From assembly GCF_016545825.1 (NCBI RefSeq), contig NC_052613.1, positions 4,216,001-4,280,000 of the forward strand: a DNA stretch of 64,000 nt, given 5' to 3'. Every line of letters starts with the position of its first letter. The first letter of the stretch is position 1. The translations under genes and the position numbers were made by a program. Below, piece by piece: positions 59,001-64,000 of this stretch. Under the pieces are notes generated by a model that searched no databases, was not told the DNA's origin, and saw only the letters and a program-made list of their open reading frames with translations. Source of the stretch: Eucalyptus grandis (lineage: Eukaryota; Streptophyta; Magnoliopsida; Myrtales; Myrtaceae).

Positions 59001-59449
59001 AAACAATACAGGTACAGAAGAAGCTGCAGATGAGAATAGAGTCCCAAGGGAAGTACCTGCAAACAATTCTAGAGAAAGCCCAAAAGAGCCTCTCGCTCGA
59101 TGCGAGCGGTCCTGTCAATCTAGAGGCCACGAGAGCCCAAATAGCCGACTTCAATCTGGCCATCTCCAACTTTGGGGACCACGGCAGAGGAGGAGGTGGT
59201 GCTGTTGCAGAGAGGAACAACAGCAGCAACTTCATCAACATGATGATGAGCATGAAAGAAGAGACGTACGAGAGAGGAGGCCATCAAAACCACGGCTTGG
59301 CATTCCAGATTTATGAAGGAGAGAGACCGCAAGCTCAGGACATCGAGGCCAAGAGGTCGGAAGGGTCGTCGATGATTCATTTCGACTTGAATATCAAAGG
59401 CGGGCATGACTTTCTGGGAGCCAAATTAGGGCCCAACATGATGATTTAG
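56043..59449 (+). CDS. MYB-CC (PHR1-LIKE family) transcription factor, 294 residues
   Basis: Nuclear transcription factor of the GARP/MYB-CC family, whose best-known members (PHR1, PHLs) bind P1BS sites as dimers in phosphate-starvation responses. Six exons with consistent phase: 56043-56202, 57944-58020, 58169-58232, 58415-58487, 58615-58687, 59012-59449. Residues 1-23 are a Gly/Ser-rich leader encoded by a GGC repeat. The single MYB repeat (about 26-85) has RDPKPRLRWTADLHERFVDA and ends GLTLYHLKSHLQKYRLGQQ. The coiled-coil (about 133-175) has the family motif as LQEQLE, then VQKKLQMRIESQGKYLQ. The C-terminus is Gly/Asn-rich and ends in MMI. The N-terminal context suggests the PHL8-11/MYR-type subgroup rather than PHR1 itself; I cannot assign one orthologue. 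Intron 1 (1.74 kb) holds a MITE-like remnant. Confidence 0.92.
56075..56105 (+). repeat. GGC triplet repeat coding poly-Gly in MYB-CC exon 1
   Basis: An in-frame run of GGC codons gives eight consecutive glycines. Length variation would keep the frame. Confidence 0.85.
56530..56940. mobile_element. MITE-like remnant (family 2) in MYB-CC intron 1
   Basis: Core 56565-56710 has gggcttgcaacc, gtgactctcgcc and ccggtcggccctc phrases like the cores at 27540 and 42430. The right part (catttttagtcaaaatcgg, then aaaaagtttgatactaaatc) resembles the right arm of the 27317-28060 element. The left arm is degraded. Confidence 0.5.
58109..58127 (+). repeat. Poly(A) run in MYB-CC intron 2
   Basis: About 19 A residues in the intron between 58020 and 58169. 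A simple homopolymer; no element attached to it was recognised. Confidence 0.7.
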
Positions 59450-60972
59450 GTCAGTAAAAACGAAAGAATCACGGAATGTCGCTCCTTTGTTTATGTAGAA
59501 AAAGCACCAGCACTTAACTTTTTGGCAGCCTCTAACGTTCCATGTAGGTTGAGATTCACTGTTATACTACATATATATTCTATTATAACACACGGACACG
59601 ACCGTAATCAGCAGTTATATTGTACATTAGTTGTACATTAGCTTGGCTGATTTCCTTACTGCTTTCTCTTTTAGGCAATAGATGTGGCTTTACAGAAAAA
59701 GTAACTAGCTTCTAAGAATCTTCATAACTTAGGAAAACTAGTGCCGCATCGCATCAAAGACCGCTGAGCGAATATCCCATCGCCCGGCACAACCACGAAC
59801 TCTGCCACCGGTCACTGTCGAATGGCCACTGATATTGGGCATTAGCTTTGGATGGCGATGCCATTTATATGAACTTGGCGAAGTGGGATGGTAATTTAAC
59901 TACTGAGTGCGTAACCGTAACTATTCCAAGGGCATATGAGGTCTTTTCAGCAGATGGGAATTTTGGGGAAAACTAGAAAAATATAAGACAAAAAAGAACT
60001 TGGTTTAGTAGCTCCAACCTTCAAAATTGATGGTAAATTTTGATTTAGACAAGTGAGGTTTTCGACATGGCTATTACAACTTATTCATCTAGCTGGTAGG
60101 TTGTAGTATAAGAAGGCGACTGTTTGTATGTATGCAAATCGCCTCATTCATGTGCATGCGATCAATAACTTTCCTATTATACAAGCGACTTTTGCTTTGT
60201 GATACCAAAAAGATTAGTGTAAAGATTAGAGAGGATAAAGAAGAAACGCTTCTCGAAAAGGCATTAGGTAGAAATTCGAAAAGCAATTGGAAATTGGCTT
60301 TCGAAATTACATGAGAGCAGTTGTGCTCGGGCCACTAGCAGCGCGGTATCATTCGCTCCGATCCAGAGAGGTTCACCTGCCCTTGCACGATTGTAAAGCA
60401 CGTTATGCAGGTATTAGATTGCTTGAGATTTTTATCCCAACCTAAACAGCTCATTTTCATGATGACTAATCTACCAACACAACCAGAGATGGACCGAGGG
60501 CCAGACCCAAGAGCCCAAAAAATTACCCTACGAAATTAGAAGGTAGTTAATGAGATGGTCGCACAGGAGAGCGATCCATCTAGCACTTCGAGATAGCAAG
60601 ATCCTTCTTTTTAAAGGTCCTGGTGGAGCCTGACGAGTAGCTTGCCTTGAAGCTCTCAAATCAGACCATTCATCAGACAAAGAAGTAAGATTGCAGTTTT
60701 CATCTCCTGATGTCATAAACGGGGCTAAATTAGATATCCACGACTTTGCCGAAAGCTTTGCTTTCTATTCATTGGAGCTTGTTCCAGTTCTTTCTTTTCC
60801 AAGGACGGCATTCAACAAGCCGGTTAAAAGTAGTTAATTTCAACATCTAAGCGCCGTGTAGGATGACAAACATATCATACTACCAATGTGATTAATTGGT
60901 CATATCACATCAATTGTGCAACACATAAAATACTTTTTCAAATAGAAGGGCCTTCAGAAGTTAATATTGTGT

Positions 60973-61005
<33 letters not shown>

Positions 61006-63820
61006 ACAGATGAGGTCCTAGTTCAAATGCAATGACTTATCTTAATCTCTCATAATTTATCATTAGCATCGAGAAGGAAGAAGTTGACATCGTTGATGTT
61101 TAATTATGTAACTACAAGATCCCAAGCGAAGAGACATCCTAACTGCTAACATTACAAAGTAGTCATAACTCATCTTACCTTGGGTTTGCTGATGGTGTGG
61201 ATGACTGTGGCTCAGTGCGATATTCCACTAGGATCCTTATCGTAACACCAAAAGAATGTCACTAACATTAGTCGCTAATCATTTTAGTGATTGAAAAAGC
61301 AAAACTGTAAACTTTGTCCACGCCAAATTCTCAATTTTCTCAAAAGAAAAATTGAATAGAATGTTTTTGTTTCTCTATAGTTGAGTGTGGGTTATCTACT
61401 CCTATAGGTATGCTGAATTCTTTTACTTATTTCTATAGCCTACACGTTGAAACGTTATGCAAAAAAGTAATTCGCTATTTCTTTTGTCTTGACGCCTTTC
61501 CGGTTGACACTATTGTGTATTTTCCTACGTTATTGGCTTTTCGTAAATAATGGTTAGAATATTGCAATTTCAATTTCACTGCAAAAATTCTGGAATATAT
61601 CATTTTATAAGAAATGGTGATGTACTTGTTTTCTAGTAGTTTGTAATCCGTAATCCGAAGGTTGTCGGTATCTTCTTCTTAGCATCAAGTATACTTGTCT
61701 TCTACTAGGTCTGTCCCGAAAGCAGTAGCCCAAGCGAGGAAGATGGAGGATCGCAACCACGTTTGGTTCCCTCCATTTCCACCCTAACTCAGATAATACT
61801 GCAGGCAGCCCCGGCTCCATTCGTGTGTACTTGTTTTAAAATGCATTGCGCTAATCTGGAGTTGCCACCTGCGAAGAAAGATTTCGAAAGACGTCAAGAA
61901 TGGCATTCCCCCGGAATGAGGAGAAAGAGCCAGCCGGCTTCTGAAAATGCCTCGTATAAGGGCTAAGGCAGGGACCGGTACTAATTCGATAACTGGATCA
62001 TTTTCGACTGGCTAACCAGGGTCGAGGCGTAGCACTTCCCTCGATCTATGCTGCGTTAAAGATATAAATAAAACTTTCCGGTAACATTTTAAAATGCCAA
62101 ACTTCCCTTAGTCCCAATATCCTGATATAAAAAGGCAATGTGAAAGCCAGACGCATTGCATGATAAGGTCAAATTGGCCTATAGTATTTTGCATTGGCTG
62201 AGTTTCAGTTTTCGCAGAGAAAAGAACAGCAGTAGCATAAAGTGTGTTCTCTCTTTTATAACCCAATAATTTGATGGCTCTAAGTAATGCATGATCAGAA
62301 ACTTAGTCAAATAAGACTTTAATATTAGACCTATTAATGGATGGGGAAGTCGAGCTTGTGTCGCGATTCTAAAAGCATCGAAGAAATCGACAATCATTGA
62401 GCTAGAGTGATGGGACAAAACAGTTGTAGTCATCAATTCATGACATTGTTTCTTCCTTTTTCTTTTTCATTTTTTTTCCATTCTCAGAAGAAATGACCGT
62501 CAAATTATTGATGGTGATGGATTACATGTATCCAACAGTCCAACACCACACGTCCACCAACCAAATATGTCATTCAAACAACCGTCTCGGTATGGAATCC
62601 GTGAATGAAGTCCGACCGGATTAAAGTGTACTTGCCTAGCCCATATTATGGTGAAATCCGGATGTGACTTCCTTAATTAGGAAGGTACGTATTGGACTTA
62701 GATTCTTGCCGACTTGTAGGGGCATGTCTGAATTTTGGTCAGAGAAAGAGGAGCTTGAAATGCACGGAAATCAAATCCTAATTGCCAGACCAAAAAAATA
62801 AAAAATATCCTAATTGAAGTAGGTAAAAGAAGAAAGTCTTCCCGTTGACATATGGATATATCGATTTATTGGTCCGTTTAATGCTTCAAAGGGGGCAATT
62901 ATTGTGCAATATATTATCGATCAATTTGATGAAATTATTGAGGAGATTTTTTACTTTTATCCCAGCACACATACGCGAATCGCATCCAAGAGACAAGCGT
63001 TCAAGCGGAGAAAAATCATATTTTGTATTTCTTTTTGAGATTATCTAATTGATTTGTGAGGAATTGCAAAGGCTTCATATTATATGAGTGGTTAGAAGAA
63101 ATTGAAGATAAGGCTATATTGAAAGAACACGAGTGAATCGAGTAACTATAGTCTCCGTTATATTAATTCATTTATTGTGAAATCGTGTGTTATTTTTGTC
63201 GTGTGACAGGTCGCAGCAATCAAAAGTAGTTTCATATTTTGTTTATTGTGGTGTTCCATCGACCGTCCTTTCCAGCACATGTCATAGCTTACCGCTGAGC
63301 TCCAACTTCGAGATAAGTGGTCTTGATCAGCAACATCTGCCCATGCAATTTCGGGACCACGAACCATCCATTCATCATTTTCCCAATTTTGAATAGAAGG
63401 TGAGCTCTGCTACTGAGCAGACCCATGTGTCCTCAAATTCAAATTCTAAAGAGCAATTATGAACTGCATCATGCATTGTCTCTGTAGTAATGACGTGAAA
63501 ATACAGAATGTCACTTAAATTTTTGGAGTAAATAGTCACGCACGTAACTTTAAACTTCTATAATAAAAATCTCGAATTCGATTGCTCATACCATTATGTC
63601 CTTATGCACAATAGTATTCGACCATCTTTCCAGCCATGCTCAAGGCCTTCATCTCCTAATTGGAGGTGGAGCATTGACAATTTATATATATAAATTGTCG
63701 GGTTGAAAGAATGCCAATAATTTTGAGGAATGCAACAAAATCACAAAAAAAGTAATATAGGCTATTTTCTTGCTTGACATTAATTCAATGTAAATCATCC
63801 AACATAGCTCGTTGGAGAGA
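59450..63820. other. Gene-poor right part of the window
   Basis: About 4.4 kb after the MYB-CC stop. The first 150-200 bases are probably its 3' UTR. I checked both strands for family motifs and found none; open frames are short and without similarity that I recognise. A 30-base A tract at 60974-61003 is the only strong feature. Confidence 0.5.
60974..61003 (+). repeat. A30 homopolymer
   Basis: Thirty consecutive A residues. It could be the tail of an old retroposed sequence upstream, but no retroposed gene or target duplication was recognised. Confidence 0.8.
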
Positions 63821-64000
63821 TTTTTTTTTTTTTTTTTTGGATCAAAGTAACACTTTATTCATTTTCATAAAAAAGAGAGATACAATGTATTTCAATTGCA
63901 AATCAAGATAAATCCCAAATAGCTTCTAAATAAAATAAGCTCTAGACTATAGGATAAATTATCAAAGTAAAATTATAAGTCACATGCTCAAACAATAGAT
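63821..64000 (-). mobile_element. Probable 3' end of a non-LTR retrotransposon (LINE or SINE), cut by the window edge
   Basis: T18 at 63821-63838 is followed on the + strand by ggatcaaagtaacacttta. Read on the - strand this is an AT-rich 3' UTR ending ...AGTGTTACTTTGATCC plus poly(A), a style typical of plant LINE 3' ends. The body lies outside the window. Confidence 0.5.

Noticed and set aside
1..64000. tRNA, rRNA or CRISPR-like structures
   Set aside because: No cloverleaf consensus (A and B boxes together), rRNA core or regularly spaced identical repeats were seen; the only tRNA-like string is the Copia primer site.

Overview
The window is nuclear DNA from a flowering plant, almost certainly a dicot. 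It has split genes with GT-AG introns, AT-rich introns and intergenic DNA, plant gene families (chromomethylase, MYB-CC factor) and plant-type retrotransposons. The miniature elements resemble what I would expect in Myrtaceae, but that is a weak guess and the species cannot be fixed from this sequence. All five recognisable genes or gene copies read on the + strand; the two large retroelements read on the - strand.

Layout. (1) 3-7976: the last 19 exons of a chromomethylase whose motifs fit CMT2 better than CMT3 (BAH domain, cytosine methyltransferase with an embedded chromodomain). (2) 9065-20000: a decayed LINE on the - strand with a poly(A) end and 16-bp flanking target-site duplications. 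Its reverse transcriptase is split by a Copia LTR retrotransposon at 11244-16357 (121-bp LTRs differing at 3 sites). (3) 21862-25232: an ARL2/TITAN5-type small GTPase of five coding exons, with a one-base deletion in exon 1. (4) 26344-28060: a GC-rich minisatellite and a fold-back MITE. (5) 29143-37840 and 43335-53063: two tandem copies of a 16-exon FAD oxidoreductase of the PYROXD2 family. Copy B is intact; copy A has a shifted start and an unrelated upstream sequence. (6) 39487-40548: a broken second ARL2, showing that ARL2 and PYROXD2 were duplicated together as a block of about 14-15 kb. (7) 56043-59449: a six-exon MYB-CC (PHR1-like) transcription factor, with a compact G-box/P1BS array about 1.3 kb upstream of its ATG. 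(8) 59450-64000: no gene recognised; a poly(A) tract and the probable 3' end of another non-LTR element at the right edge.

How the parts relate. CMT2-type enzymes maintain CHH methylation on long heterochromatic transposons, and a nested LINE/Copia block of this kind starts about 1.1 kb downstream of this gene. The duplicated ARL2-PYROXD2 block shows several fates: one decayed GTPase copy, one oxidoreductase copy with a new 5' end, and later MITE insertions that differ between copies. I found no CRISPR array, operon, rRNA or tRNA gene, and no wholly new gene system. The observations most worth following are the two exon-1 frameshifts, the promoter replacement of copy A, the symmetric G-box/P1BS array, and the GC-core fold-back element family.
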